Shown: piece after piece, positions 12,924 through 23,953 of the stretch
Layout of the letters: each line of letters starts with the position of its first letter
Position numbering within the stretch: the first letter of the stretch is position 1
Assembly: GCF_025766255.1 (NCBI RefSeq)
Contig: NW_026516814.1
Span: 29,891-93,890, forward strand
Direction of reading: 5' to 3'
Source: Zychaea mexicana
Lineage: Eukaryota > Mucoromycota > Mucoromycetes > Mucorales > Lichtheimiaceae
DNA length: 64,000 bases
The notes under the pieces: generated by a model
The model's database searches: none
The model's input: the letters and a program-made list of their open reading frames with translations, nothing else
What the model was told of the DNA's origin: nothing
Translations under genes and position numbers: made by a program

Positions 12924-15073
12924 AGAAACTACGAGAAGATAAAGTAGTAGTAGTAGCTAGAAGCTCTTTGCTTGGTTTTACTACCTCTTCTCTTCGCCAG
13001 ACCGTTTTCACTGTCTGGTTCTTTTTTTCTTGCTTCTTGTTGTTGTAATTAGATTCTACTCCTTCTTACCATTATTACATATATAAAGCATATTTTCGGT
13101 ATTACCTAATTTTATTATATAATTTATATGCACAATAGTAGCGTTATATACGTACAGAGAACAATGACGATATACGCAGTACGCATTGATTAGCTGCTTA
13201 TTTAACGAGTGATTGGACCTTGTTCTATCATATCCTAATATTTTCGCTGTTTTGCTTCAGTTCTCCACCCTTAATCGAATGCAATAATTTCTTGTTAAAG
13301 TATAACAACAAGGCTCAAACTCACTTATTACATAACAAGCTGCTTTGTAATCAAACACTATAATTATAATACATAGCTTATGGAGAGATGCTTCTATGTA
13401 ATACAGTCTTTGTGGTGATGATGAGCAATTATATACCGGCTCGAGAAATACATTCTGTTTGCCTTTTTTTTATCATATATACTGCTCACAGACTGCTGCA
13501 CTTAATTGTTAACGACTAATATTTCAATGCAATATTGTTGTCTATCGAATTAAACCTTTCTTCATGAAGATCGCTCATGCACGCCACATCCATACAAAGC
13601 GTGCAGCAGCAGACCTGCATTGTTATTGCCTCCTCCCACAATATCGGCTTCTCATCTAATATTTTAAGACATTACCATTTATGTGATTGCATAAATCGCT
13701 ATTATGCTGCATAGCGACAAGACCAGCGATTTCAAATGTGCGAATTAATTGAATAGTGATATGAATTGTACGTACTTTTCCTTAAAGACAAAGATAAATA
13801 TCAGCATACCTAAAGTGAGTAGTGATTACAGTGGTTGTTATTTTTCGCATGGAATATGGTTTCGGCAAAGGAGTAGCTTTTTAAAGGCACTTAGCATACC
13901 TTTGTTCGAGTCTCGATCCTGATTTCTGTAAAGTGGATTGCTTCTGTTTCAGGTAAACTAAAATATGAACAGGAGGTGAATAACGACACGGACAACCTCA
14001 TGGTCGTATGATAATCGTCATAATCAGTGATTATTTAAGCGCAGCAGCAGCGAAGGAAAGAAAGCTTCAGTCAATAACCATGGTCGCTCACATTTCTTTT
14101 CGTAATTCTTACTAATTATAGCAGAAGCATTTATCGTGTAAAAAAGGTAGAATGAGCATTGCTGCCCCCTTCGCGCTCTGATCTACCCCTTTTTTATTCT
14201 TGTGCGTTGGTTAATGGCTGAATGCAAGGTACATTATCATGGAGCATGAACCTCCTTAAAAATTTCATTAAGCTAACTTTTTGTTGACAATATATAGACT
14301 ACGAATCTTTGACAGGATCTAGAGTTAAAAAGATATGCAACATCGTCACCGGCGAAGTCGTGCATTACTACATATCATAAAACTGAATAAAAGTCTGACA
14401 TTGCTGCTGGTTGAAAAACCTAGGGAATATGTACGCTTTATTTGTTGTGGGCATATACAAAGGCACGTATTACTCTACATATGTGCATACGTATCTATGT
14501 ACAGTATAAAATATCTAATAACATTTTTTAAAGTCTGATGCATAAGCGTGGATATGTTAATGCAAAAAATTCTGTCGTCAGCCTTTGTAAGGTATGTACA
14601 AACTTTACAGATGGGTTTGATGGAGATGATCCTATCGTAAAACGTACATATGCATGATCCAGAATAGAACGTCATTTAACTCTCTTGTTATATTGATCAT
14701 CCGAGAGTCTTTCGGAGATATTTAAGAAAGTAAGTCGCTGAATCAAGTAAAATAAGGAAAAACGTCAAGTACACAGGGAGAGTCTTTGTCTAGAAGAAGA
14801 TGTGAATAATATAATAGTATCCTTTTTCCCGGTCGGAGAAAGCAAGACTAGATTGTGTGTCAGCGCGAAGAATTTCATACTTATGATCCTTCGACTCACG
14901 ACATCAATAATATATGTACCATTGTATGGTGCATACTGTCTTAAACCATGAATTGTCGAAAATTGAGATTTTTTAAAGTGCCTCTAGATAATAGAATAGC
15001 CGCTACATGTGTAGGCATTGTCAGCCAATCCAATAGTAGACATTTCTTTGTAGATTGATAGCAACGTGTAGAT
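12924..15073. other. Intergenic region, no gene seen
   Basis: AT-rich sequence of about 2.1 kb with only short ORFs lacking recognisable motifs. It separates the membrane-protein gene from the transposon island. Nothing structured enough to call. Confidence 0.5.
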
Positions 15074-17196
15074 TTAATCTTCTGTTCCACTTCTTCTATG
15101 AGAGCGATATCTACGTGTCGTAAACTTTTCAACTAGCTTAAGAGCTTCGCTTCCAGTTTTCATATCATTATATACTTGGATATAGCGCCAGCAACGGTTG
15201 TAATAACGGCGAATTTCTGCAGGTGGTTCATCAGGTGGAGATACCTGATCCAAGAAATCCTCGAGCCTTTTTCAAGAGCTGAAAACGAGTAGTCACACTC
15301 CTTTCTCGCAATTCGTTTCCCTGCACCCCAATACCTCTCAATCCAATTAGTCTCACAATGATACTTAGGATAGAGGGCAAAGAGATGACCAGCTCTTTCG
15401 ACAACTTCGTGCAATGCTGTCTTCTGGGAGACAAAGTCAGGTTGACCTTCGAGCATGTGGTAGGGACAGCAGGTACGATCTTGACTTGGTGGTTGCTCGC
15501 AGTTGGTTTTCCAATGCTTCTTTTTCGCTTCGAATTCTTTCCAACGGCCGAGTCCACGTTCTTCCAAGATGGTCTTGATGCCTTTCCTCGTCCAGATACG
15601 CTCTTCCTTGAACCCCTTCCTTGTCTTTTTTTGCTTGACTTCCAAGGTGTAAAAGTTTTGGATCACCTTTTCTCCATTAGGTCTAGTGAATTTACCTGGC
15701 AAGATAACGCGCTCATCAATTGAGTTCAGCACTTTATCTTTTAGACCAAAGCGGCTCACCAATTTAGCGCTTGGTGCATACGCGCTGTGATTGCTTGATT
15801 GATCAAACAAAAATAAAGCCTGGCAGCCGGGGTGGAGCTTCTCGAACAACGGTATAGCATCTGCTTTGAGCTGGTTGACCATATCTTTTGACGTCCAGTA
15901 GCCTTCACGGTTGGTTCCCGCTTTGAACAGATGGCGAGATTTCCAACCTTTGATCCTCATAGTTCCGTGGCACGGGCATTGGAACTCGCTGACCATGATA
16001 GATCCACCTGGGCCCTTCTTTCGGATAGGGTTTTCATCTTCTTGTAACCACAAGCTTGTTTTGCAGTCGTTCGAATAAAAGGTAGATTCGTCATGCGTGA
16101 CCATAACGATTTTCTTCTGACCCTCTGGCAGAACAGGTTGGTACTCGACCAGAACGTTATCCTCGTCGTACGTCTCCATGAAGCGGCTGCAGTCTACCAT
16201 TTGGGCGGCCCACTCTTGTCTGTATTTTACGACATCTTCACGTTCATGGCCGTCGTAGTAGATGTTTTTTTGGTTGGGCCGATACTTGTAGCCCCATTCA
16301 ATCAAATAATTGCGAAGTACAGAAGCTGAGATGTGTCCGGGAAGACCAAGGGCGTCCATGATGGCAATTTCGTTGACGAACTTTAGCATTTCTGGAATGC
16401 TTCGCTTCTCTGGCTTGGTGTTTGTCAACCACTGTTGCGCTGCTGCTTTGACATCTTCATCGCTTAAAAGGGAAAGGCGTTTGATGTGTTGCCTTGCTGG
16501 TGTACTGAGATTTAACCATATCGTATATATTCCTTGGCATAGATCTTGATCGCTTCAGGGCGGTAAAACCTGGATGGTGTTATCCACGCGATTTCAGCTG
16601 CTGCCTTGGAAGCTTCCATTACTCCTTTGCCCTTGAGCAGCTCGCGAAAATACGCATGAGCGCCGATGTGTTTTCGTAGCTCGTAGTCGCTCATGTTTCG
16701 CTCCTTGTCATTTTTCGAGTTCGTTTGAGGCTGGACAATTGGGGTCAGTTTCAAGAATGCTTCTTCGACAGTCAGCACTGGCACAAAGTCCTCCGAAACA
16801 ACCTCCACTTCATCAGCGCTATGAAAGAAGGAAATAATCTCGTGGTTCCCTTTCTTCTTTTCCGATGCTTTCTGTAGCTGGTAGTATTTTGTGGTTCTGT
16901 CATGTCCCCAATATTTGCCACGGGACTTGGAATCTGCTTTATTATCCCACATAATAGGAAACTTTTGGCTTGTTGTGGTCGCTGTCGTCGTTGTCGTTGT
17001 GGTTTCTGTTGCTTCTTCGAATGCAGTGAGAATCTCGAAGTCGTTTGGTTCTTGTTCGGTCGCGTCAGATGAAGTCCGGATCTCGACAATCGGCGATTCT
17101 TCTAGTCTTGCGACTTTTTGAAATCGTCCGTTTTTTGAGCTTTGAAGCTGTTCTAAGGCGCGTTTTTTGTTTGTTGGATCTGGGAGCCATTTTCGC
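15074..17196 (-). pseudogene. DDE transposase of a DNA transposon, broken by frameshifts
   Basis: Read on the minus strand, this is a roughly 650-residue transposase in at least three frame segments. The N-terminal part (16.5-17.2 kb) starts in a frame without a clear ATG. The central part holds VTHDESTFYSND (first Asp), LFLFDQSSNHSAYAP (second Asp) and CETNWIERYWG (N-x-I-E block with the likely third acidic residue), the signature order of the IS630/Tc1-mariner/pogo DDE superfamily. The frame breaks near 16521 (the KEYIRYG frame stops; the next frame starts NLSTPARQH). It breaks again near 15268 in an A-run, after which PPAEIRRYYNRCWRY and a C-terminus to the TAA at 15074-15076 follow. Each break looks like a single base. 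I found no terminal repeats or target duplication, so element ends are not assigned. Confidence 0.75.
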
Positions 17197-17648
17197 GTTC
17201 TGTGATGATAGAGCTTTGATAATAATAAGAGACAAGATTAAATATCTTTGAGATGATGTTTTAATCCAATAAAAGATAAAGCTTTTTTATCTTCTAGCTA
17301 TTAAGACGGCGATATCAATTCATCCGACTAGTGGATAAACTATGTGATAGAGGAAGGATCAAGGACGTATCAGAACTTCTCTTGAAGTCGCTTTGTTAAT
17401 CGGGCACATCTTTGAAACCGGCATTAGCTGATGTAATTGCCGAGGTACCTGTTGATAGGTTCATTGTCCTGTTCACGTAAGGTCAATCATCCGAGTGAGA
17501 GGTTTTACTCAATAGTGTTTAGCCGAGATGCTGTAGTATTCATATATGTGTGCTATAATGTTTAACCGAATATCTTATTGTTGATATTTTAAGCAGTGTA
17601 TCAATGTGGTTCGTCACAGGCGTGCTTTTGGAAAAAATGGGTAAGAAG
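17197..17648. other. Non-coding flank between the transposase remnant and the MITE
   Basis: AT-rich, no ORF of note. The last 8 bases (17641-17648, GTAAGAAG) are the left target duplication of the adjacent MITE. A stretch at about 17545-17625 weakly resembles 24180-24265 (shared ACCGAATAYCTTATT), possibly an old repeat. Confidence 0.45.
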
Positions 17649-17930
17649 CAGTGTTGGATTATTCACCGTGAATATTCGGAGAGCTAATAATCACACCATG
17701 AAAAAGTGAAAAATGTACGTGAATATTCCAGCGTGAATAAACCTTCATCAATTGGAAATGCTTAAGGGAGAGCAAGAGAGAGAGAAAGCAAAGGCTCCAG
17801 AGTCCATTTATAAGTATAGGAAGGTTTATTCACGCGTGAAAATTGATTTGGTATGTATTATTCACACGTCGTGAATATGTACATTCTCACTGTCCATGAA
17901 AAATGGTCAACGTGAGTATTGCCAACACTG
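17649..17930. mobile_element. Non-autonomous hAT-type MITE, 282 bp
   Basis: Starts CAGTGTTGG and ends with the inverse CCAACACTG, flanked on both sides by the identical 8-mer GTAAGAAG (17641-17648 and 17931-17938). Eight-base target duplications and CAGNGTTGG-like termini are hallmarks of hAT transposons. The interior has several inverted copies of a TTCACGNGTGAA-like palindrome (near 17668, 17720, 17735, 17825 and 17862), so the whole element folds back on itself. There is no coding capacity. Its termini differ from those of the full-length hAT at 18282, so that element is not obviously its parent. Confidence 0.85.
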
Positions 17931-18281
17931 GTAAGAAGGGCAGTAACGCACTCATATTACTGGTTAAGCCAGCTCTTTGTGTGTAACCTTGGGTCATCTA
18001 TGGTTACACACTGCCAAAAACATTTCTTCCCCTTGCCCAGCCGACTGTCGAAATCCTCCACCTACTTAGTAGCTTTTCATATTCCGACAAAACTTCAAAG
18101 GCTATCAGAGCAATGAGAAATGCTTTTCTCAAAAAACAAAACCGTACAATGTGTTAAAAATACCTTTATAAACATGTTCTACATCGCAAAATATCGATAA
18201 CTTCATTTCAGACAGCCCTGATAGGATTCCTTTTTTTCATATCAGTGATCAGATTTATTCATGGTTTAAGACAGTATGCAC
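17931..18281. other. Non-coding spacer between MITE and hAT element
   Basis: The first 8 bases are the MITE target duplication and the last 8 (18274-18281, GTATGCAC) are the left target duplication of the hAT element. No gene seen in between. Confidence 0.5.
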
Positions 18282-18289
18282 TAGGGGTC

Positions 18290-18405
18290 CTCACGGTTCG
18301 GTTCGGTTCGGTTCTTGAAGGGAACCGAACCGAACCGTGAAAAGGATGGAACCGAACCGAACCGAACCGTGAGGAACCGTGGAACCGTAGAACCGAACCG
18401 AGCTT
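18290..18405. repeat. Left subterminal CGGTTC/GAACCG array of the hAT element
   Basis: Many overlapping copies of GGTTCGGTTC and its complement GAACCGAACC directly inside the left terminus, in both orientations, so the array can form a stem. An equivalent array sits at the right end. Such arrays are the usual subterminal transposase-binding repeats of hAT elements. Confidence 0.8.
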
Positions 18406-18856
18406 ATATATAAAAAGAGGAAAATTCAGTTCTTACATGAAAAGCTGATATAGCATCAAATTTTATAATAAATTTTAATGATTAGAGTAAAAGAAAGTTT
18501 ATTTCAACATGTTGCAGTGAACGATGAGTCAAAATGAGCAGGGGGAACAATGTAAACGAGAAGCAATCAGCTATTAAAGAATCGCAGCATAAAGCCAAGA
18601 AAATAACTTATTGAGCTTAAAATATTTGAAGCATGATATCGTTTATTAGTAAAGTATGATATTAACTAGGTATGAATTGGGGGAAAACTATGCAGTAATA
18701 GACATGCTAATATGTGTCTGTGAATGTCTGCGCCGTGTATAATATCTAATGATAAAGGAAAGCAAAAACAAAAAAGAAAAGATTTCCAGGAATCTGAAAT
18801 GCCCAATCTCAGACGAGATGCACAGACTTGATCTGAGCAAAAGAATGGGTTGAGGT

Positions 18857-18955
18857 ACAAGTTGTACGTCATGAGCAAAGGCCGCCGTTAAACAAGCAGT
18901 ACGTCACGAACAAAAACGCTAAACCTACAAGCAATACGTCATGAACAAAGATGTC
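18857..18955 (+). repeat. Three short direct repeats (TACGTCAYGARCAAA)
   Basis: Three copies of a roughly 20-bp unit with core TACGTCA(T/C)GA(G/A)CAAA at about 18865, 18899 and 18940, spaced about 35-40 bp, inside the 5' non-coding part of the hAT element. The TACGTCA core resembles CRE/bZIP sites, but function is unknown. Confidence 0.55.
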
Positions 18956-19242
18956 GTGAGCGGCAAAGTGAAGTGTGAAGTTGTCTAAAGTTCCGTTTCG
19001 ATCGGAGATGGTGTACTGACAAAGCAGTATCCTTTTTACTTTGGAGTTTTACTTACATACCACGGTACCGGTAGAAAGCAAGTTATATGCCAATTCACAT
19101 GTAAAACATATATAGTGTTTTCTTCAAACTTAAAAGATGGGATATAATCCGAGGGTGAAATAGAAGCTCATGTTTAGCTTTGAGGAGAGGTTAGCAAAGA
19201 TCTGTTTATGATAACTTGACGTCGGAAGAAGTGTGAAAATGA

Positions 19243-19505
19243 TGTCATATTATTCAATCTGTCGGAAGATGTATGCTTAAGTAAGAGAAAGCGATGATAT
19301 CATTTTCCCTATTTGGTTACCTGCCAGCGGTTATTGTATAGAAGCATTGATAGTTACAGCATTAACCCACCATGATGAGGCGAACTTACATGATATCATC
19401 GTTTTGCTAGATTGGAAGAAGTGTATTGTATATAGTAAAACGTGATGATATCATGGACCGGGACTCATTATCCAGAAACACACTAACATCGATGAGATCA
19501 TCATA
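19243..19505. repeat. Repeated GATGATATCATC palindromes upstream of the hAT transposase
   Basis: Near-identical palindromic boxes around GATATC (ATGATATCAT and variants) occur near 19243, 19295, 19390, 19443 and 19492. Several are preceded by a GGAAGAAGTGT-like motif. They lie 150-400 bp upstream of the transposase start codon. They could be operator or subterminal binding sites; this is inference. Confidence 0.5.
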
Positions 19506-19553
19506 GTAATGATTAGCAGCAATCGGTTCATTGCTTTGGATAAAATTGAATGA

Positions 19554-19561
19554 TATATAAA
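19554..19561 (+). promoter_or_regulatory. TATA box of the hAT transposase gene
   Basis: TATATAAA at 19554-19561 lies about 97-104 bp upstream of the inferred ATG at 19658, a normal distance for a fungal TATA box and leader. Confidence 0.5.
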
Positions 19562-19657
19562 GGGCTTTATTCTTCGCATCATCGATCCGTGTATCCTCTA
19601 TATACTTGACACACTACTCTACCTCAAACACTTTACCGTTTTCATTCATCTCAAAAT

Positions 19658-22205
19658 ATGCCTTACCAAGCTGGTTCTTCTTCCCGCGATGCCCGTGCTG
19701 CTCTTCATGATGGGGTAATTATCAATCTGTGATCGGTCGTGCCGTGTTGTGTCGTGTTGTGTCGTGTTGTGTTGTATCGTGTTGTATCGCAAATCCCTAA
19801 CATATATCGATGCTTGTAATATTTTACGTAAGGCGCAAGAAAATCCTGTCCGAGCTCCCACATTACCTCGTATGCCTTCTGCCATGTCGGTGGATAGTGT
19901 ATCGCTTGCTGCTGAAGAGACGGATGGAGAGGTCATCACTGATTCCGAATCTGTTTCTATGTCCATCGTACGATCGCAAGGCAGTGCTGCTACCAAGGAG
20001 AAAAGCTGGGTGATCAAGAACAAGTTAGGCGAGCGCTATGATGACGACAATGGCAAGCCGCGCATCCGATGTCTAGTTGCAAACTGTGGCAAGACGTTTG
20101 CATCCGAACAAGGCTCCACGTCCGCCGTTATCAAGCACTTGAACAAGGTCCATAATGTCACCAAGGAACATGGTCCACATACCGGAACTAAGCGTGCTGG
20201 CGGTCCACTTGACTCGTTTGTACAATCGAAACGTGCCCGTGTATTCACTGCCGAACTATTCATCAAGGCGTTCATCAAATTTATCGTAAAAAGCAAGTTA
20301 CCATTTACCATGGCTGAAAATGATGAATTGCAAGAACTTTTGGAAATCGCGCAATCTGCAAGTGACATGGAAATGGTGAAGCTTCCAAGTGCCGATACTA
20401 TCACAAGAAAGGTAAAGAAATTAGTGATTTTGTTTTTTTTAGTTATGCACCATCAAAAAGAAAATAATTCTAATATCCTATTCCTTTGAATTTACCTTTA
20501 GACCATTGAAGAGTACAAGCTTTACAAAGCCAAGTTACGTTCCTTATTGGATACGCTTCCTACGATTTCGTGCACACTCGACGGTTGGACCAGCCCATAC
20601 AACGATGCCTTCTTAACTGTTACTGGGCACTGGATCTCGCAAACGACCTGGAAAATGCATGAAGTTATCCTTGGCTTTGTGCCACTGAACGGACCCCACT
20701 CGGCGGAAAACTTGGCCAATGCTTTCATAGGTGTCTTGCACGACTTCGGCTTAGGACCCAAGTTGTTCACGATTACGACGGATAATGCCTCCAACATGAA
20801 AAAAATGGCCCGTGTCATCGAAGAGCACGGTAACGAGAACGGATGGTACGCACTCAAAATTAATATAGCAATGCATAATGTATAGTATAGCCTATTTGTA
20901 AACTTACATAATACCATTATAACTGTAGGTCGTTCCACGCTGATAAGCATCATATACCCTGCCTTGGTCATGTGCTTAACTTGGCTGTCCAGGATATTCT
21001 GCGTTGGGGATTGGAACCAGTAACGAACGATGTTTGTGCCGATACCGACGCCGATGATCTAGAAGGAGGGAACGATGGCGATGTCGATGCAACATACGAG
21101 GTCAATGCTGAGCAAGTTTTGGAAGAGCAAGAAATAGAAGCGATGAGCGTACTTATCAAGCTGCGCAAAGGAATTACGAAGATTCGGTAAGTTATCACTA
21201 TCATCAAACAGCCGTTTTTACTACTTGAGATATTCATTAGCACTATGTACTCATCACGCTGTTTAATGACATAGTTCCTCACCCCAACGCTCGGAGAAGT
21301 TCATGCGCCAGCAGCAAACTGATTGTTGTACCCAGCTCATCCTCCAACTCGATGTGCGCACCCGCTGGAACTCCACGTACGAGATGCTTGCCCGTGCTTC
21401 CTTACTGCGCGAACCGTACAATGTGATGTGCACCAATAGCACCAACGACGAGCTCCTCCCATACATCCTAACGCAAGAAGAGTGGAAGCGAGTTGACCAG
21501 CTGAGGGAAATGCTGAAGCCATTTTACGAGTCCACCTTGGACCTCTCAGCAAGTACGAGCCACGCCACCATCAATGTCGCCATTGCACACTACAACAAGC
21601 TCATGGATTGCCTGGAAGACGTCGATAACAAGGAATATCCACGAGAATTGAAACGAGCAGCAAGACGCGGCCTGGAAAAGCTTCGAAAATACTACTGCAA
21701 GGTCGATGACACGGACGTATACGCCATTGCAACGGCGATGGATCCTCGGATGAAGTTTTCTTGGTGGCGCCAAGCTGGATGGGAACCCGAGTACCAAGTC
21801 ATGAGCCAAAATATGGTGCACCGAGCCTGGGCTGCATTCCCCAAGGACGTTGCTATGCGGCCGGAGGTGAATGAAGAGGTGCAAAAGCTGTACGATCTAT
21901 ACAGAACATCAACGAGCGGCGACGAATTGGACGATTACTTGGAAGAACGGTTAAGAAGACCAGAACCAAGCCAGGAGGGGCAAGGATCGCCGGTCTTGAA
22001 CTACTGGAAATCCCAGCCACAGTGGCCCAATTTGGCAGCAATGGCAGCGCAGTACTTGGCGGTTCCGGTCACTTCAACACCCTCAGAACGGTGCTTTTCA
22101 CGAAGTCGACTGTTACTGCCGTACACGCGCAATCGCCTCCAACCGGAAAGCATCGAACGTTTGATGCTTCTAGATTCATGGTGCTCCTTTGACTTCGACG
22201 ATTAG
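19658..22205 (+). CDS. hAT transposase with BED-type zinc finger, five exons
   Basis: Catalyses excision and reintegration of the surrounding hAT element. Exons 19658-19714, 19833-20411, 20502-20845, 20929-21186 and 21275-22205 join in phase to 722 residues with no stop. The ATG at 19658 gives MPYQAGSSSRDARAALHDG before a GT donor. Residues about 100-165 form a BED-like zinc finger (CLVANCGKTF then IKHLNKVH). The RNase-H-like core contains CTLDGWTSPYND (first Asp) and FTITTDNASNM (second Asp), then IPCLGHVLNLAVQ and VRTRWNSTYEML. The C-terminus is the hAT dimerisation region (LNYWKSQPQWPNLAAMA, VPVTSTPSERCFS, LLPYTRNRLQ). An acidic linker lies in exon 4. Intron 1 is a GTCGTGTTGT-rich simple repeat. 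All expected parts of an active enzyme are present. Confidence 0.9.
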
Positions 22206-22529
22206 TCCTTCCTTTTTTTTCCGTGCTCCTTTTTCTTCTGCCCTTTTTCCCCCTCTTTGCTTTCTCTTTCTTTGCTTCCTCTTTCTGCTTTCCCACTACC
22301 TTTTTTTCCTGCCCCTTCCTCCCCTCCGCTCTTCATTTTCTACTTCCTTTTTGTTCCCTTCGTCTTGATATACCGTCCGTGCAACAAAATAAAGATCAGA
22401 CCTTTATATACAGGGTCTCTTTGGGAAACAAAATATATCTTCGACGTTTTGTGAATGGTCTTTTGCTTCTTTAGTTTAAATTCTAGTCACTCATTGTGTT
22501 AATCATGAAATCATTAAAAGCACCATGTA

Positions 22530-22655
22530 GTCTTCGGTTCTTCGGTTCTACGTAGAAAATGTCGGTTCGGTTCCGGTTCGGTTCTTGATAGGAACCGAAC
22601 CGTGTTTTTACGGTTCCGGTTCGGTTCGGTTCCGGTTCCACGGTTCTGATGAGGA
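22530..22655. repeat. Right subterminal CGGTTC/GAACCG array of the hAT element
   Basis: Mirror of the left array: clustered CGGTTC, CCGGTTC and GAACCG units just inside the right terminus, capable of pairing with each other and with the left array. It ends at GATGAGGATCCCTA, the right terminal repeat. Confidence 0.8.
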
Positions 22656-22669
22656 TCCCTAGTATGCAC

Positions 22670-23479
22670 CATATTTTCTCTATTTTTAGAAATAATAATA
22701 AGGATAATGAAATTATCTTTTATTAATTATTTCAGATAAAAGATAATTATTTTATAATTATTCTTTTATCAAAACATTAAAATAAGTATATTTATTTTAT
22801 TTTTATAAAATTTAAAACATGCTTGCATTTTAAATTTCTGTGTAATATAAATAAATAATCATGTGATTTTTTATTGTTACATAGTAGGAACATTAAATTC
22901 TTAAATGTTTTAGGATATTCCTAGATAGAAAGAAAAAAGAATGAATTGTTTTTTTGTTCTAAATGTAAATAATAAACAATAGAAGGGCTTTGTATTGTCT
23001 GTTTTATATTGTGTGATGTGATGTAATGTGGTAGTATTGGAATTTGAAAATTAAAATATTAAAATTAATATAATGAAAAAAAAATTATATTTTTCTTAGT
23101 ATTTAAGAACATAAAAAAAATTAAAAAAAATTATATTTTCATTTTATATTAAATAATTAATATATATACATTAATTAAACCAGGGCTAAATATTTACTTT
23201 TGTTTAATTCCTAAAGTGTTTAGCAATGGAGTCTGCAATGTATACTTGGACTTGCTTTACCTATGATTGGTAGAAAGGCGTGTAAAATAGATGGTCAGCT
23301 TTGTCAAATGAAAAATCACGAAACTATTAACTTGAGAAACCTTTGATGTTGATCACTACTAATAGAGATAATGTCTTGACTTAATCAAAGATTACCAATA
23401 ACTGCAGTAATGATAGTGTTCTTGATAGTTTGATCTTGTAATAAAGCCTTGCTGAATATATTAGAACCAGGTCGAAGAG
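22670..23479. other. AT-rich non-coding region
   Basis: Very AT-rich sequence with many A/T runs (23040-23170 is almost pure A/T). No gene seen. The last 11 bases (23469-23479) are the left target duplication of the foldback element. Confidence 0.5.
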
Positions 23480-23953
23480 CAAAATACTTATTCTGCCCCA
23501 AATTTAACTTTGAAAGTCAGTTGGGAGAGAGTGTAAAGACAGTTGAAAAAAAACATTAAAGTGTACTTGTCATCTTGTTTCATAAGAGAATTGTATATTT
23601 CAACCATATGAAAGGTAAGTAAAGAGAGAATGGGAGGGGCAAGATCTTACTACTACAAGAGGAGAAACAAAAATGGAGGTAAAAAACAAACCACTTTTCA
23701 TATAAAAAATAAACTTGGTTTGTTATTATTACTTCTTTACAACTTCCTTTTTCACCTCCATTTTTGTTTTTCTCATTGTAGTAGTAAGATCTTGCCTCTC
23801 CCGTTCTCTCTTTACTTACCTTTCATATGGTTGAAATATACAATTCTCTTATGAAACAAGATGACAAGTACACTTTAATGTTTTTTTTCAACTGTCTTTA
23901 CACTCTCTCCCAACTGACTTTCAAAGTTAAATTTGGGGCAGAATAAGTATTTT
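23480..23953. mobile_element. Foldback element with about 200-bp arms and 11-bp target duplication
   Basis: The left arm (about 23481-23685) is nearly perfectly complementary to the right arm (about 23745-23953), starting with AAAATACTTATTCTGCCCC on each outer end; only a handful of mismatches are visible, all towards the loop. The identical 11-mer AGGTCGAAGAG lies outside both arms (23469-23479 and 23954-23964). Long inverted repeats with 9-11-bp duplications are typical of Mutator-like (MULE) elements, so this is best read as a non-autonomous MULE-type foldback. There is no coding capacity. Confidence 0.85.

Larger units (their letters stand above)
18282..22661 (+). mobile_element. Complete hAT transposon, 4380 bp, with 8-bp target duplication
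   Basis: The left end TAGGGGTCCTCA and the inverted right end (TAGGGATCCTCA read on the other strand) match at 11 of 12 positions. The element is bounded by identical 8-mers GTATGCAC at 18274-18281 and 22662-22669, the diagnostic hAT duplication. Both ends carry dense subterminal arrays of CGGTTC/GAACCG, likely transposase binding sites. The interior holds one five-exon transposase gene whose frame is open throughout. Perfect duplication and an open reading frame suggest a fairly recent insertion, though activity is not shown. Confidence 0.93.

Noticed and set aside
13860..13930. Possible tRNA (GTTCGAGTCTCGATCC resembles a T-loop)
   Set aside because: No matching acceptor, D or anticodon stems could be drawn around it.
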